Part shown: in pieces, positions 38,766-49,652 of the stretch
Numbering within the stretch: position 1 is the stretch's first letter
Layout of the letters: every line of letters starts with the position of its first letter
NCBI GenBank assembly: GCA_027493875.1
Contig: JAOSJX010000002.1
Location: 293,349 to 357,348, forward strand
Reading direction: 5' to 3'
Source of the DNA: Deltaproteobacteria bacterium
Lineage (GTDB): Bacteria > Lernaellota > Lernaellaia > JACKCT01
DNA length: 64,000 nt
Position numbers and translations under genes: made by a program
The notes under the pieces: generated by a model
Databases searched by the model: none
What the model was told of the DNA's origin: nothing
The model's input: the letters and a program-made list of their open reading frames with translations, nothing else

Positions 38766-40517
38766 TGACGCCGGCCGCGCGCGCGGCGATTTCGGCGTTT
38801 CTGGTCGCGGCCGCGTTGGGCGCGACGGCGGGGGTTATTTTATCCCGCTTTGATCTCCGGTAACGACGTGCTGCCGTTCGGCGAAAACGCGGCGGTCCCC
38901 TGGCTCGACGCAACGCTGTTCGACGAGAGCCTCCGGCAAGGGCTCCGGCGTTTTGGAGCCGTCCCGTGGCACAATCCGTATCTTGACGGCGGCGTGTTGA
39001 CGGGCGCGCACCCGCGCGACGGTTCGCTGTCGCCGGTGACGTGGGCGCTTCTCCCGTTCGGCGCGCTGACCGCGGTGAAGATCAAAACGTGGCTCGCGCT
39101 GGTCGCGGGCCTGACCGGGGCCTATCTGCTCGGCCGCGGCGCCGGGGCCACCCGGCGCGCGGCGACGATCGCGGCGCTACTGATTCCGGCGACCGCCTTC
39201 ACCCAGGAACATCTAACCGCGGCGCCGCTCGACCTCGGCATTCTTTTCGTGCTTCCGGCCGTCGCGCTGCTTTGTTACGGGCGCGCCGGGCTTGGGACGG
39301 CCTTTACGGCGGCCGGCCTGATCGTTCTCGCCTCCTTCGAATCCGGCTCGCTTATTTTCGCCGCCCTTCCGGCCGCGGGCATCACGGCGCTCGCGCGCGC
39401 CGGTCCGCCGGCGGGCGCGACGCCGCCCGGCTGTTTTTACTCACGTTGCTTTTCGCTTTTGTGCTCGGCGCCGTGCGCTGGTTTCCCACGATGGAAGTGC
39501 TGTCGGCCAAGGCGCATCGCTTTGCTCTGGGCCTAACGCCGGCCGACCCGCGCGATTTCGCCGAGCGCGTGCGCGCGTTGGTCGACGCGCTGGCGCCCGG
39601 CGGGTGGCCTCTCGCGCTCGCGCCGATCGTCTTGGCGGCCGTCGCCGGAGCATGGCGTGAAGAAGGCCGGCGGTTGCTCGGTCCCTTGGCGCTCGCGTTC
39701 CTCGTGTACGCGCTGCTCCCCGAGGCGCCGCCGACGCGCGACAAGGTCGCCGGGACGTGGGGCGCCATCCGGCCTTTTGCCGAGCCGTTGTCCGCCGCAC
39801 CGATTTTTCTAGCCGCCGCGCTCGCCGGGCTCTCGGCTTTGGGCCTGGGCTTCGCCATGAAAAAATCCGCCGGCGCCGGCCCGGCCGTGGCCGGCGGGAT
39901 CGCGGCGCTCATCATCTTGCCGACCGTGGGGCAAGGATGGTCTTCGACGGTCCCCGTTCCCGAAGAGGTTTCGCTTCAGCCGCACGATGCGGACGGACCG
40001 CCGTTTTTTTACGTCGTGACGCCGCCGCACGACTCGCCGCGGCGCACGCTCTCCATGCATCCGGCGCTCTACGTCCGGCGCGGCCTCGGTGTGACCAACG
40101 CGCTGCAAGCCTACCGCGGCGACCGGCACGCGCGCCCGTTGGCCCGGGTGCGCGCCCGGGGCCGGTTCGTCCGGTCCAACCGCGGATACAAAGGCGAGGC
40201 TTATTTTCCGAAACATTCCGGCAAGGTCCTGGACCTGCGCGAAGAGGCGAACGCGTATCACCTCCAGGCGCGCACGTTCAACGACGGGGCGACGCTCTTT
40301 TTGAATCGCAATTTTCACAAAGGATGGCGCTCGGCCAACGTGAACGCGACGCGGGCGCGCGGCCAGCTCGTTCTGCGTTTTCCCAAGGCGGATACGTACG
40401 ACGTGATCGTGCGCTTCGTGCCCGACCGGGTGATCTTCGGCGCGGGCATCTCGTTTCTTGCGCTCGCCGGCCTCGCGGCGGCGGGCGTGGTTCCAGCGCC
40501 GGTCCGCGGCGCCCTAA
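38765..40517 (+). CDS. YfhO-like GT-C membrane protein (three frame breaks)
   Basis: About 584 residues. The N-terminal helix is AAISAFLVAAALGATAGVIL. Then, in the next frame, come FGAVPWHNPYLDGGVLTGAH and SPVTWALLPFGALTAVKIKT, the layout of YfhO-type proteins in which the first loop holds catalytic residues. About eight more helices and a C-terminal extracytoplasmic region (HALYV-like, NFHKGWRSANVNATRARGQL) follow. Breaks lie near 38858 and 39425. The reading frame then has no stop until 40777, deep inside the opposite-strand gene. A stop at 40515-40517 exists in the neighbouring frame, directly after the last helix, and is taken as the true end. It probably transfers a sugar to an envelope polymer. 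Confidence 0.65.
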
Positions 40518-40519
40518 CG

Positions 40520-42491
40520 TCAACCGGGGAACGCCGCGGCGAGATTTTCGAGAAACGTCGTGAGCGTTTCGAGGGTGTCGAGCAAAAGATCCGGCATGTC
40601 CAGGCCGGCGAGGATGTCGGCGTCCAGGCCGAAACTTTCGAGAAGGTCGAGCACGGGCGTTTCCGGGATGAGGCCGGGAATGCCGAAGGCGCCTTCGAGC
40701 GAGAAAAGATTGGCGGGAATGAAATCGTCGGATTGATCGTCGGTTTCGGCGAGGATCGATTCGACGCCCGCCAATAAGAGGCCGGAAGCTTCGGCGAGGC
40801 TTTCGAAGTCGATGCCGAGCAAGTCGGCCTCGTCCCCGCCGCCGACGCCCATGATCAGGCGGGCGAGCGCATCGAGAATATAGGCCTCACCCGCGTCGTA
40901 TTCCCGCGATCCCAGCGCGTTGTGTCCGCCGCTTTCGATGATGACGAGCCGGTCGAGCACGGTGAAAAAGCCCGCTTCTTCCCGCGCCGCGGTCATCGCG
41001 GTGGACACGGACTCGGCCGAGGCGCGCGCGTCGGTGTCGAGCCAGTCGAAAAGATCACCCACGGTGATCGCGCCCGTCGTCAGGCGGTCGATTTGAAAAA
41101 ACAACGCCGATGCCCAGGCGAATGACGTCGACGAGGCCCTCGTAAAAACGCGCTTCCGCGCCGCCGGCGGAGGCGAGCGCGTTTTTCGCGGCATCGTAGT
41201 TGCCGCGCGCGATGTGAAATTTTCCGCAGGCAACGCCTTCGCACGGAACCGGCGGATGAGCGTATTCCTCATCCGTCCCGCCCGCGGGCGGGTCGAGGTC
41301 CGCCGCGCGTCCCTGGCGCTCGCGTTCGCCGACTGCGAGGAAGTACAACCCTAAGGCGTAGGCGACGTTCTCGCCTTTCAGCACTTGCGTGTAGTAAGGC
41401 AGATCGCCGGGGACGTTCCGTAGGAAGTGCCGAGCAAGAGCGTGTCGCCGGCTTCATCAACGACAATTTGATCGATCGCGCCTTGGAGAAGGTCCTCCAC
41501 GTCGTCCATGCGCGGCTCGCCGTCCTCGCGCGAACGCAACAATTTTCCGTAGGCGACGAGCAGGCCGACGCTCGTCTCGCGGTAGGTTTCCGGCACGTTG
41601 AGAATGGTCGTGAGCCTCGGCGCGCCGGCACGCGATTCATCGAACGCGGCTTCCATTTCGTCGAGATCGGCGCGCAGATCGAAAGACAATGATGACGTGA
41701 CGCTCTCCGGCATCTCGCCGAGCGCCAAGCTTTGCGCCGCAAAAACCCAGCCGTTACCGCGCCCCCAAAACAGATCGTCCTCCGGCGCGACCTCGCCGGT
41801 GTCGTCGTCGTACCGATGGCGGTAGAACGCGAACTCCGGCGAGCGTAGATGCGTGCGGAAGACGTCGAGTTGCAGCGCGTATTCTTCATACGGCGCGTCG
41901 TCGCCGGTGCGTTCCGCGTAACGCATCAGAAACGGCCCGATCATGAACAGCGTATCGATCCAGATCTGGTTGCCGGAGATCCAGCCGAGGTGGTTGAGGC
42001 CGCCGTCGCTCGTGCGTCCGGCGACGTCGCGGATGTAGTGCCACACGTCGTCGGCGACGGTGAGGTATTTGGCATGGCCGTATTTTTCGTAGAGGCGCAG
42101 CGCGGAGTAGCCCGGCACCGACGTATCCGACGAGGAGATATTGTAACCGGCGTCGATATGATGATCGAGCCAGTCGCGGACGTAGTCCTCGTAGCGCGGG
42201 TCGCCGGTGGTTTCCGCGAGATCGAGCAGGCCGATCATGAGAATGCCGGCGTCCCAGCTCCACGCGTTCTGGTGCGGCGCGAAGGTGGTCAGCCACGTGT
42301 CGGCGAGATCGCGCGCCAATGCGAGGGCGATGTCTCCGTCCGCCGCGGTATCGTCGTCGCTTTCCCGTGTCGTCGTCATCATCGTCATCAGAATCGTCGT
42401 CATCGTCATCGCCGCACGAACACGCGGGTAGCGACGCGAAAAACGCGGTCAACACGAGAAGCATAAGAACCATGCGAGCCAATTTTTTCAC
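40520..42491 (-). CDS. Asp-rich lipoprotein with GH88/GH105-like domain (three frame breaks)
   Basis: About 656 residues. The GTG start at 42491 has GGAG upstream. The signal sequence ends in lipobox LPAC and is followed by SCGDDDDDDSDDDDDDD. The central domain has NAWSWDAGILMIGLLDL, GGLNHLGWISGNQIWIDTLF and FWGRGNGWVFAAQSLALGEM, motifs of unsaturated glucuronyl/rhamnogalacturonyl hydrolases (GH88/GH105); the Asp of WIDTLF would be catalytic. The C-terminal 250 residues are helical, end LENLAAAFPG and are not recognised. Frame switches lie near 42365 (in the Asp repeat), 41412 (CCCC) and 41098 (six A). It is probably a periplasmic or surface enzyme attacking acidic polysaccharide. Confidence 0.7.
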
Positions 42492-42497
42492 GCGGGA

Positions 42498-43790
42498 TTA
42501 CTCCGTATCTTCGAATTCATCCGCCTCGCCGACGACTTCCTCGGGCAAAGCGCGCCCGCTTCGCCGACGGGTAACGTTTCGACGTCCCGGAGCTTACGCG
42601 TGATGGTCGTCGTTTTGCCTTTGGCGCGGCGGATCGAGTTGCTGACGGTTTGAATCTGGCGGTCCGTGGCGTCGAGGATTTCGCCGAATTTTCCGAACTC
42701 GGTTTTGATGGCGCCGAGCAGTTTCCAGACTTCGCTCGACCGCTTTTCGATCGCGAGCGTGCGGAAACCCATTTGCAGGCTATTGAGGACGGCGGCGAGC
42801 GTCGTCGGCCCGGCGATGACGACGTGGTGCTTGGCGCGGATGAACTCGAACAGGCCGGGCGTCCGCAGGACTTCGGCGTACAGGCTTTCCGTGGCGAGAA
42901 ACATGATGCCGAAGTCGGTGGTGTGCGGCGGTTCAACGTACTTTTCGCGGATGTCCTTGGCCATTCCCTGAACCGTCGCCGATAAATCGTTGCGCGCCTT
43001 GTCGACAGCGTCCGCGTCGCCGTTTTCATACGCGGCAACGAGATGCTGGTATTTGTCCATGGGAAATTTCGCGTCGATCGGCAAGAGCACGGCGCTCTCG
43101 CTCGTTCCGTCGCGCCCCGGAAGACGCACGGCGAACTCGACGCGCTCGTTGCTACCGGGAATCGTGGCGACGTTGGTGCCGTATTGGTCGGGCGTCAGGA
43201 TTTCCTCGAGCAGCGCTTCGAGCTGCGCTTCGCCGAAGACGCCGCGCGTTTTGACGTTGGAAAGGATTTTTTTGAGGTCGCCCACGCCTTGCGCAAGGGG
43301 TTTGCATTTCACCGAGGCCTTTGTGCACCTGTTCGAGGCGTTCGCTGACCTGCTTGAACGATTCGCCGAGGCGCGTTTCCAACGTTTTTTCCAGCCGCTC
43401 GTCGACGGTTTTGCGCATTTCGTCGAGCTTTTTCTCGCTGGCTTCGCGGATCGTCTTGAGATTCTCGTCCACGGCCTTGCGGAGATTTTCCATGCGCTGG
43501 TCGTTGGCCTGCGCGATTTCGGCCAGGCGTTTGACGGTGGAGTCCTGAAACGCCCGGATGCCCTCGCCGATTTCCTTGCGCTGCGCGGCGTCCGACTGTT
43601 TGTTTTCCTCGCGGAAAGCCGCGATTTCGCGGGCAACGCGCTGTTCAAAGGAGCTCTGCGCTTCCTTCAAATAGTCGAGTTTTTTCGCCGCCTCGCCGTC
43701 CCCTCCGCCCGGTTTGCGCAAAAGCAAGACGATTTGCAGGCCGGCGATGACGGCCAGGGCGGCGATGACGGCGATGAGGTAGGCGACCAC
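42498..43790 (-). CDS. rmuC: RmuC, DNA recombination protein (two frame breaks)
   Basis: About 430 residues. An N-terminal membrane helix (LIAVIAALAVIAGLQIVLLL) is followed by a long coiled coil (EAQSSFEQRVAREIAAFREE and onward to about residue 150) and then the RmuC nuclease-like domain. The domain includes GLGEMQT, GVGDLKKILSNVKTRGVFGE, LPGRDGTSESAVLLPIDAKF and HTTDFGIMFLATESLYAE. RmuC limits DNA inversions and recombination. The start is GTG 43790 with GGAG upstream; ATG 43835 is an alternative. Switches lie near 43305 (CCCC) and near 42560, giving a corrected end LPEEVVGEADEFEDTE. The GH88-like gene starts seven bases past its stop. Confidence 0.88.
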
Positions 43791-43938
43791 GCGCGATTTT
43801 CTCCGTGGAAATCCAGGTTTGGCGCCTTGCAGCATAGGCCGCGGCGCCGAGCCGATCAACAGGCCGCCGTTGCGGGCCTCTGGGTTTTGTGAGAAAAACA
43901 GGGCGTGTATTTCCTCCGGCCAGGAGGCGTGATCGGCG

Positions 43939-45039
43939 ATGCGTGAGTCGTATATCGAGCAGCAAAGGTGGAGCACGGCCGCAAGGCCGTCGCCGTTCTT
44001 CCCGTCCACTATCCCAAGGAAATTCTGACGGCCATGAACCTTTTGGCCGTCGAGCTTTGGGGTCCGCCCGGCTCGCCGGTGAGCCACGAGGCGGGACGCC
44101 TTCAGACCTACGTTTGCGCCGTGGTGCGCAACGCGCTGGCGTTTCTCGCGTCCGGGCGCGCGGACGTGGTGGAGGGCGTCCTCTTTCCGCACACGTGCGA
44201 TTCGGTGCAGGGGCTCGGGACGCTGGCGACGGATTTCGGCGGTTGGGGAAAGAAGGCGTTTTACTTTCTTCATCCGCGCGGGGCGAACCGGCCGAGCGCA
44301 CGAACGTTTATTGAGGCCGAGCTGCGATCGCTCGCCGCGGATTTCGAGGAGTTGGCCGGTGCGCCGATCGACGCGGCGAAACTCTCCTGGGCGATCAAGC
44401 TGCACGACGAGATCAACCTGCTTCGCGGTGAGCTGCTTCGCGAGCGCGCGCGGCTCGATCTCTCGGACCGGGAGCTGTATGCCCTTTTGCGCCGGGGGGA
44501 GTTTCTCTGGCCGGAAGATCATCTGCTCGAACTGCGGCAGGCAAAGGTCAAACATTTCAGGGACAAAGCTTTCCAAACCGGCGCACCGGTCATGATTACC
44601 GGCTACGTGCCCGAGCCCGCAGGATTGTTCGACACGCTCAACGAGGCGGGCGCGTTCACGGCCGCGGACGACTACGCGGCGGTCGGACGGCGCATTCTTC
44701 CCCCAAGAAAACTCGGAGGCGACGATCCGTTCAAAATACTCGCGGACGGTTACTTCACCGCGCCGCCCTGCCCCCACGCGCACGGCGGAGCAGACGACGC
44801 GCATGCGCTATCTCTCCGATTTGGTCGACCGCGCGGGTGCGCGGGGCGTGATCATCCACGAGCAGAAATTCTGCGAACCGGAATTGTTTGACGTGGCGGC
44901 GATCCGCAAGACCTTCAGCGACCGCGGCGTTCCCGTGTTGTTCGTCGAAGGGGAGCTTGAAAGTTCCCTCGCGGGGCAGACGGTGACGCGGGTCGAGGCG
45001 TTCGTCGAAACGGTGCTCGCGAAAAGGAGCGTCGCATGA
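43939..45039 (+). CDS. 2-hydroxyacyl-CoA dehydratase / benzoyl-CoA reductase-type subunit 1 (two frame breaks)
   Basis: About 366 residues of the HgdB/BcrC/FldC-type family, which binds a [4Fe-4S] cluster and receives one electron from the activase. Motifs are VAVLPVHYPKEILTAMNLL, GVLFPHTCDSVQGLGTL (with a likely cluster Cys), PVMITGYVPEPAGLFDTL and, in the second frame, RAGARGVIIHEQKFCEPELF. The last motif carries another conserved Cys. The start is ATG 43939 behind AGGAGG. Breaks are near 43962 (AAA) and near 44775 (five C). The stop overlaps the next gene as ATGA. With the next two genes it forms a complete dehydratase/reductase system. The acyl-CoA substrate is not determinable. Confidence 0.85.
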
Positions 45040-46354
45040 TGACGAGACGCTTACAGTATGAATTCGCCGCGCACGCGGCCGGTCCTTTTTCAATGGCGCT
45101 CCAAAATTGGCAGTCGGACCGCAAGAAGGCGCGGCGTAAGCCGCGGGAAAATCCCTTCGGGCCGCCGATCGAGTCGCTGCGCAAGCTGAAGGATCTGATG
45201 TCCGTGCATTACCTGAAGGGGCGGTACGCGGACGGCGCCGTGCCCGTCGCGTGGGTCACGAGCGGGTTTCCCGTGGAGGTTTTGCGTCCGTTGAATTTTT
45301 ACGCGGTCTATCCGGAGCAGCACGCGGCACTGTGCGGTGCGCAAAAATTGTTCCGGAACTTTCCGACGCGGTGGAAAAGGAAGGCTATTCGCGCGATTTG
45401 TGCAGCTACGCGCGCTGCGATATCGGCAGCGTGCTGACGAAGAGGTCGCCGGTGGGGCGCGTGCCGAAGCCGGATCTTCTGGCGTGCTGCACGAACATCT
45501 GCCAGACGGTGCTTTACTGGTACCGCAGCCTCGCCGAGCATTTTCAGGTTCCGCTGGTGCTCGTCGACACGCCCTACGTCTACGGCGACGCGAAGCCGCA
45601 TCATATCGATTATGTGCGCGACCAGCTCGGCGAACTCGTCGAGGTGGCGGAGAAAATTACGGGTAAGAAGGTGACGGAGGAGGAGCTTCACCGTGTCACC
45701 GTGCTCGCGCAAAGGAAGGGACGAAGCTTTGGGGCCGGTGCCTGAAGGCCGGGGCGTCGAAGCCGGCGCCGTGGACGGGCATCGACGGATTTTTTCCATA
45801 TGGCGCCGATCGTGGCGCTGCGCGGGACGGAGGCGTGCAACGAGTATTATCGCCACCTGTCATCCGAACTCGAGGACCGCGCGGCGCGCGGCGTTTCGGG
45901 CATCAAGAACGAACGCTACCGGCTGATGTGGGATAACCTGCCGATGTGGTTCAACGTCCGGCACCTTTCCACGATGCTCGCCGAACGGGGTTTTAATTTC
46001 GTGTGCACGACGTACACGAACGCGTGGTACGAGGCGGGGATTCAGATCGACCCGGACGATCCCGTCGGGTCGGCGGCGCGGGCGTACACGTACATTATTC
46101 TCAACCAGGATCTCCCGAACCGGCTGGCGATCATGCGCCGGCTGGCCGAGGAGTACGGCGTGGACGGCGCGGTGCTGCACAGCGACCGTTCGTGCAAGCC
46201 CTACTCGATCGGGCAGATCGATCTAAAGGATCGGCTGGCGAAGGAACTCGGTATCAAGGTAATGATTCTGGAGGCCGACCACAGCGACCAGCGCTCGTAC
46301 GCCGCGGAGCAAGGCAATAACCGGCTGACGGCCTTTATGGAGAGCTTCGCGTGA
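45036..46354 (+). CDS. 2-hydroxyacyl-CoA dehydratase / benzoyl-CoA reductase-type subunit 2 (three frame breaks)
   Basis: About 439 residues, the partner subunit. Motifs include ESLRKLKDLMSVHYLKGRYA, VAWVTSGFPVEVLRPLNF, YSRDLCSYARCDIGS (two Cys), KPDLLACCTNICQTVLYWYR (three Cys) and VPLVLVDTPYVYG. The C-terminal part reads WDNLPMWFNVRHLSTMLAER and GAVLHSDRSCKPYSIGQIDL. These match the family that dehydrates (R)-2-hydroxyacyl-CoA or reduces benzoyl-CoA by ketyl-radical chemistry. Frame switches lie near 45348 (run of A), 45712 and 45790 (run of six T). Start ATG overlaps the previous stop, and its own stop overlaps the activase GTG as GTGA, so all three genes are translationally coupled. Confidence 0.85.
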
Positions 46355-47115
46355 ACGCGGCCGCGATCGGCGTGGACGTCGGCAGTACGACGTGGAAAGC
46401 CGTGGCCGTGGACGGTGACGGACGGGTTCTGGTGTCGCGGGTCCGTCCGACGAATCCGCGCATCGAAGAGCAGACGCGCCGGGAATTGTCCGAACTTCTC
46501 GCGGAGCTCGGCAACGGCGACGGCGCGCCGATCGGGGCCACGGGCTACGGGCGCAAGCGCGTGGGCGCCGCGCGGTCGCTGACGGAGATCACGTGTCACG
46601 CCAAGGGCGCATATCTTTTATCCAAGAGCGCCGGCGTGCTGATCGACATGGGCGGCCAGGATACGAAGATCATCCGTATCGGCGACGGCGGCGAGGTTCT
46701 CGATTTCGCGATGAACGACAAATGCGCGGCAGGGACCGGGCGTTTTCTCGAAATCATTCTCGGGCGGCTGGACGTGCCGCTGGACGACGTGGCGGCGTAC
46801 GCGGACCGGGCCGAGACGTCCGTTTCGGTGTCGAGCACGTGCACCGTTTTCGCGGAGAGCGAGGTGATCTCGCTGGTCGCGGAAGGCCGGCCGCTCGAGG
46901 GTATCGTGAAGGGACTGCACGAGTCTCTTTCGAAACGCGTGGCGGCGCTCGCCGGCACGGTGCCGAACGGCTCGGCGATTTACATGAGCGGCGGCGTGGC
47001 GCTCAATCCCGCGATGGTCGCCGCGCTCTCGTCGGCGATGGGCCGCCCGATCGACGTCCTGCCCCACCCGCAACTCGTGGGTGCTCTGGGCGCCGCTCTT
47101 TCCGTTATTCAATAA
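46351..47115 (+). CDS. BadF/BadG/HgdC-type ATP-dependent activase
   Basis: An intact 254-residue ASKHA-fold ATPase that reduces the dehydratase by ATP-driven electron transfer through a [4Fe-4S] cluster shared by the homodimer. Ligand Cys125 lies in MNDKCAAGTGRFLE and Cys164 in VSSTCTVFAESEV, the same positions within two residues as in Acidaminococcus HgdC. Nucleotide-binding motifs are IGVDVGSTTWK at residues 6-16 and IDMGGQDTK near residue 98-106. The start is GTG, overlapping the upstream stop. It is oxygen-sensitive in known members, so the pathway implies anaerobic growth. Its last 11 bases overlap the convergent LarA homologue. Confidence 0.93.
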   Translation: MNAAAIGVDVGSTTWKAVAVDGDGRVLVSRVRPTNPRIEEQTRRELSELLAELGNGDGAPIGATGYGRKRVGAARSLTEITCHAKGAYLLSKSAGVLIDMGGQDTKIIRIGDGGEVLDFAMNDKCAAGTGRFLEIILGRLDVPLDDVAAYADRAETSVSVSSTCTVFAESEVISLVAEGRPLEGIVKGLHESLSKRVAALAGTVPNGSAIYMSGGVALNPAMVAALSSAMGRPIDVLPHPQLVGALGAALSVIQ

Positions 47116-48415
47116 TCGGGTAAGTGATCGCGCCGCGCGGAAATACGAGGACCGACGCGGGGCCCGGCATCGCGCGGTGCGCCTTGGCCAGCGTTTCCTC
47201 GATGGTTTTGGAAATCTCGAACAGCGGCACGCGGTCCGTAAACTCCGCGGGGACATTCGGCGAATAGAAGTAAATGTCGTTGCGTTTGAAGGCCTGCAAC
47301 GCGAAATAGATAAAGAAGAGGTCTTCTTCCTTCATCCCGAACGTGAAACGCCCCACGAGCGGCAACAACACGCGCGCTAGCGCGCGGACGCCGCGTTTGC
47401 CGACGGGCAGGCGTTTTTTCGGCATCGGAAATTCGCCGAGCCCCTCCTCCGCCGCCACCAGATTGATCAGCACGCCGCCGGGCCGCACGGCTTGGATCGT
47501 GTTCGCCAGCGCCTTCACGCCCTGGCGCAGATCGATGTTCATCGGGTGGCTGCATGTAATGAGCACATCGCACCGCTTGTCGATCCGCACGCCGAAAATT
47601 TCCTGCGACGTTTTGATGCCTTCGCGATGCGCCGCAACGGGATCGCCCGCCACGATCCGCGCGACGCGCAGGAACCCGTCCAGCACCGCGTTGACGATGA
47701 AAACGCGTCCGGACACCATCCGTCCGCACTCCTCAAGATCGCAGCGCATCGGATTGTTCTCGGGCCGGCTTCCGACCATGTTGAAGGTCGCGGGGGTCGT
47801 ATTCAGCGCGTGATTGGCGGCGACCGTTTGTTTGCCCGCGCAGCCGGGGAAAATATTTTTGTACCCGCCGCCGAATCCGGCGATGACATGCGGCTCGATG
47901 CATCCGAGGCTGACGGTCACGTCCGCTTCGGCGACATGGCGATTGACGTAAACCTCCGATCCGCGGGAGGTGCGTCCGAGGCGGACGAGATGGTCGCCGG
48001 GTTCCGCGTTGTGGTTTTCCACGCGGTAGCGCGCAGCGCCCGCGTCGCCGATTTTATTCGCGATTTCGGCGTCGGTCATGGCCCGATGAACGCCCAGCGC
48101 GGTGATGACCGTGATTTGGTCCGGCGCGATCCCCGCCGATTCGATTTCCCGCAGCACGTGGTCGAAAAACAAATGCGCGGGCGTCGGCCGCGACACGTCA
48201 TCCACGACGACGCAAATCTTCTTCGCCCCCGTCACACATTCCGCCAGCGGCGGCGCGCCGACTGGTTCCCGAACGGCCCGGCGCGCTTCGGCCGCGACGT
48301 CTTCGCATGGCGCCACTTCTTTCGGATCGCAAATTTTATCGAGGGTCCAGTTCGCCGGAAGCGTGAAGGAAAGATCGCCGGCCTTACCGAAAGGAACGCG
48401 GATTTCGTCGGGCAT
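47105..48415 (-). CDS. larA: LarA family nickel-dependent 2-hydroxyacid racemase
   Basis: An intact 436-residue protein from ATG 48415, which has GAGGG upstream (in-frame ATGs at 48427 and 48439 lack one). Catalytic residues of L. plantarum LarA have counterparts at a constant offset: Asp73 and Arg76 in VVDDVSRPTP, His110 in ALGVHRAMTD, His176 in CIEPHVIAGF, Lys186 in GGGYKNIFPG (the pincer-bound Lys) and His202 in AANHALN. LarA relatives racemise lactate, malate, phenyllactate and similar 2-hydroxyacids; which one here is unknown. The cofactor would come from LarB/LarC encoded about 14 kb away. It converges on the dehydratase operon, whose enzymes normally need the R isomer. Confidence 0.88.
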   Translation of the reverse strand: MPDEIRVPFGKAGDLSFTLPANWTLDKICDPKEVAPCEDVAAEARRAVREPVGAPPLAECVTGAKKICVVVDDVSRPTPAHLFFDHVLREIESAGIAPDQITVITALGVHRAMTDAEIANKIGDAGAARYRVENHNAEPGDHLVRLGRTSRGSEVYVNRHVAEADVTVSLGCIEPHVIAGFGGGYKNIFPGCAGKQTVAANHALNTTPATFNMVGSRPENNPMRCDLEECGRMVSGRVFIVNAVLDGFLRVARIVAGDPVAAHREGIKTSQEIFGVRIDKRCDVLITCSHPMNIDLRQGVKALANTIQAVRPGGVLINLVAAEEGLGEFPMPKKRLPVGKRGVRALARVLLPLVGRFTFGMKEEDLFFIYFALQAFKRNDIYFYSPNVPAEFTDRVPLFEISKTIEETLAKAHRAMPGPASVLVFPRGAITYPIIE

Positions 48416-48447
48416 CGCCACCCTCATGGCAAAGTTCAAGGAATTTT

Positions 48448-49443
48448 CTATATCACGAGCACCGCGGCGCCGTCGATTCGGCTTTCCTTGAGGGCGAGGA
48501 GCGCGTCGTTGGCTTGTTCCAGCGGGAAGCTTTGCGTTTTCGTTTTGATCGGGATCTCCGCGGCGGCGCGCAGAAGCTCCTCGCCGTCGGCGCGGGTGAG
48601 ATTGGCGACGGAGCGGATGGTGCGTTCACCCCAGAGATCGGCGTAGGGGAATCCGGGGATGTCGCTCATGTGAATGCCCGCGCACGAAATGGTTCCGCCT
48701 TTCGAAAGATGCTTAAGTGTCCACGGGATCAGCTCGCCGGCCGGGGCGAACACCACCGCCGAATCGAAGGGACGCGGCGGCGCGTCGTTAAAATCCCCCG
48801 CCCACACGGCGCCGAGATCCCGCGCGAGTTTGCGGTGCGCCTCGGAGCGAGTGACGACATACACGTCGATGCCGCGATGGCGCGCCACCTGAATCGTCAC
48901 ATGGGCCGAACCGCCGAACCCGATGAACGCCAGCGCATCGCCGGGCTTCGCTTCCGACAGGCGGAGCGCCCGGTTGCCGATGAGTCCGGCGCAGAGTAGC
49001 GGTGCGATGTCGAGGTCGGAGGGACCGTCCGGCAGCGGATAGGCGAAAGCTTCGGGGACGACGACGAGTTCGGCGTACCCGCCGTCCACATCCTGCCCGG
49101 TGAACTGCGCTCGGTCGCAAAGGTTCTCGCGGCCCGCGCGGCAACAGCGGCATTCACCGCACGTTTTGTGAAGCCACGCGACACCAACCCGATCGCCTTC
49201 GCGAAACCGAGTCGATCCTTTACCGACTCGTTCGACGCGGCCGACGACCTGATGGCCGGGGATGATCGGTTTCCTACCCCACGGCAAATCGCCTTCCACC
49301 ACGTGCAAATCCGTTCGGCAAACGCCGCACGCGCTGACGCGCACGCGGATTTCTCCGGCGCCCGGTTCGTGGTCGGGCACGTTTTGGAGCACGAGCGGAC
49401 GCGCCTCGACCGGACCTTTTTCGTGGCAAACCGCCGCACGCAT
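48448..49443 (-). CDS. Zinc-dependent alcohol dehydrogenase
   Basis: An intact 331-residue medium-chain dehydrogenase. The catalytic zinc ligands are Cys in SACGVCRTDLH and His in PGHQVVG (GHQ instead of the usual GHE). The structural zinc site is CGECRCCRAGRENLC with four Cys. The coenzyme fold has AFIGFGGSAHVTIQVA. The start is ATG 49443 behind GGGAGGTGG, a very good ribosome-binding site; the open frame continues upstream through the transposon but has no support there. The group oxidises primary alcohols or reduces aldehydes with NAD(P). It lies 32 bases upstream of larA on the same strand, so they may be one operon. Confidence 0.9.
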   Translation of the reverse strand: MRAAVCHEKGPVEARPLVLQNVPDHEPGAGEIRVRVSACGVCRTDLHVVEGDLPWGRKPIIPGHQVVGRVERVGKGSTRFREGDRVGVAWLHKTCGECRCCRAGRENLCDRAQFTGQDVDGGYAELVVVPEAFAYPLPDGPSDLDIAPLLCAGLIGNRALRLSEAKPGDALAFIGFGGSAHVTIQVARHRGIDVYVVTRSEAHRKLARDLGAVWAGDFNDAPPRPFDSAVVFAPAGELIPWTLKHLSKGGTISCAGIHMSDIPGFPYADLWGERTIRSVANLTRADGEELLRAAAEIPIKTKTQSFPLEQANDALLALKESRIDGAAVLVI

Positions 49444-49560
49444 CAACCACCTCCCGCCGTCACGATAATCCCGCCGACGCGCCAATGCAAAATAGTGCGG
49501 CACCAATCGGTTCGGTTTACCGAATCGGATGGAGCTGTGGCGGGAGCGACGGTAAATGAT

Positions 49561-49652
49561 CCCCCGCAAAGCGGGGGGCTTTATGTTGTGAGCCGCCCAA
49601 GGCGGCTTAGTTGGGAGCCGCTCACGAGCGGCCCGGGAGCCCTTCGGGGGCG
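49561..49652. repeat. four tandem stem-loops at 3' end of IS200-type transposase
   Basis: Four hairpins in 90 bases. They are CCCCCGC-AAA-GCGGGGG (49561-49577), AGCCGCC-CAA-GGCGGCT (49591-49607), GCCGCTC-AC-GAGCGGC (49617-49632) and a UUCG-capped GCCC stem with one bulge (49639-49651). A hairpin of the same build as the first, CCCCGGC-AAA-GCCGGGG, lies at the other end (50169-50185). IS200/IS605 elements are recognised through such single-strand hairpins, and REP-type palindromes look similar. Confidence 0.75.

Noticed and set aside
43835..44804. Minus-strand upstream extension of RmuC by more than 300 codons
   Set aside because: The stretch is antisense to the dehydratase subunit, lacks any family pattern, and RmuC has a good start with membrane helix at 43790 or 43835.
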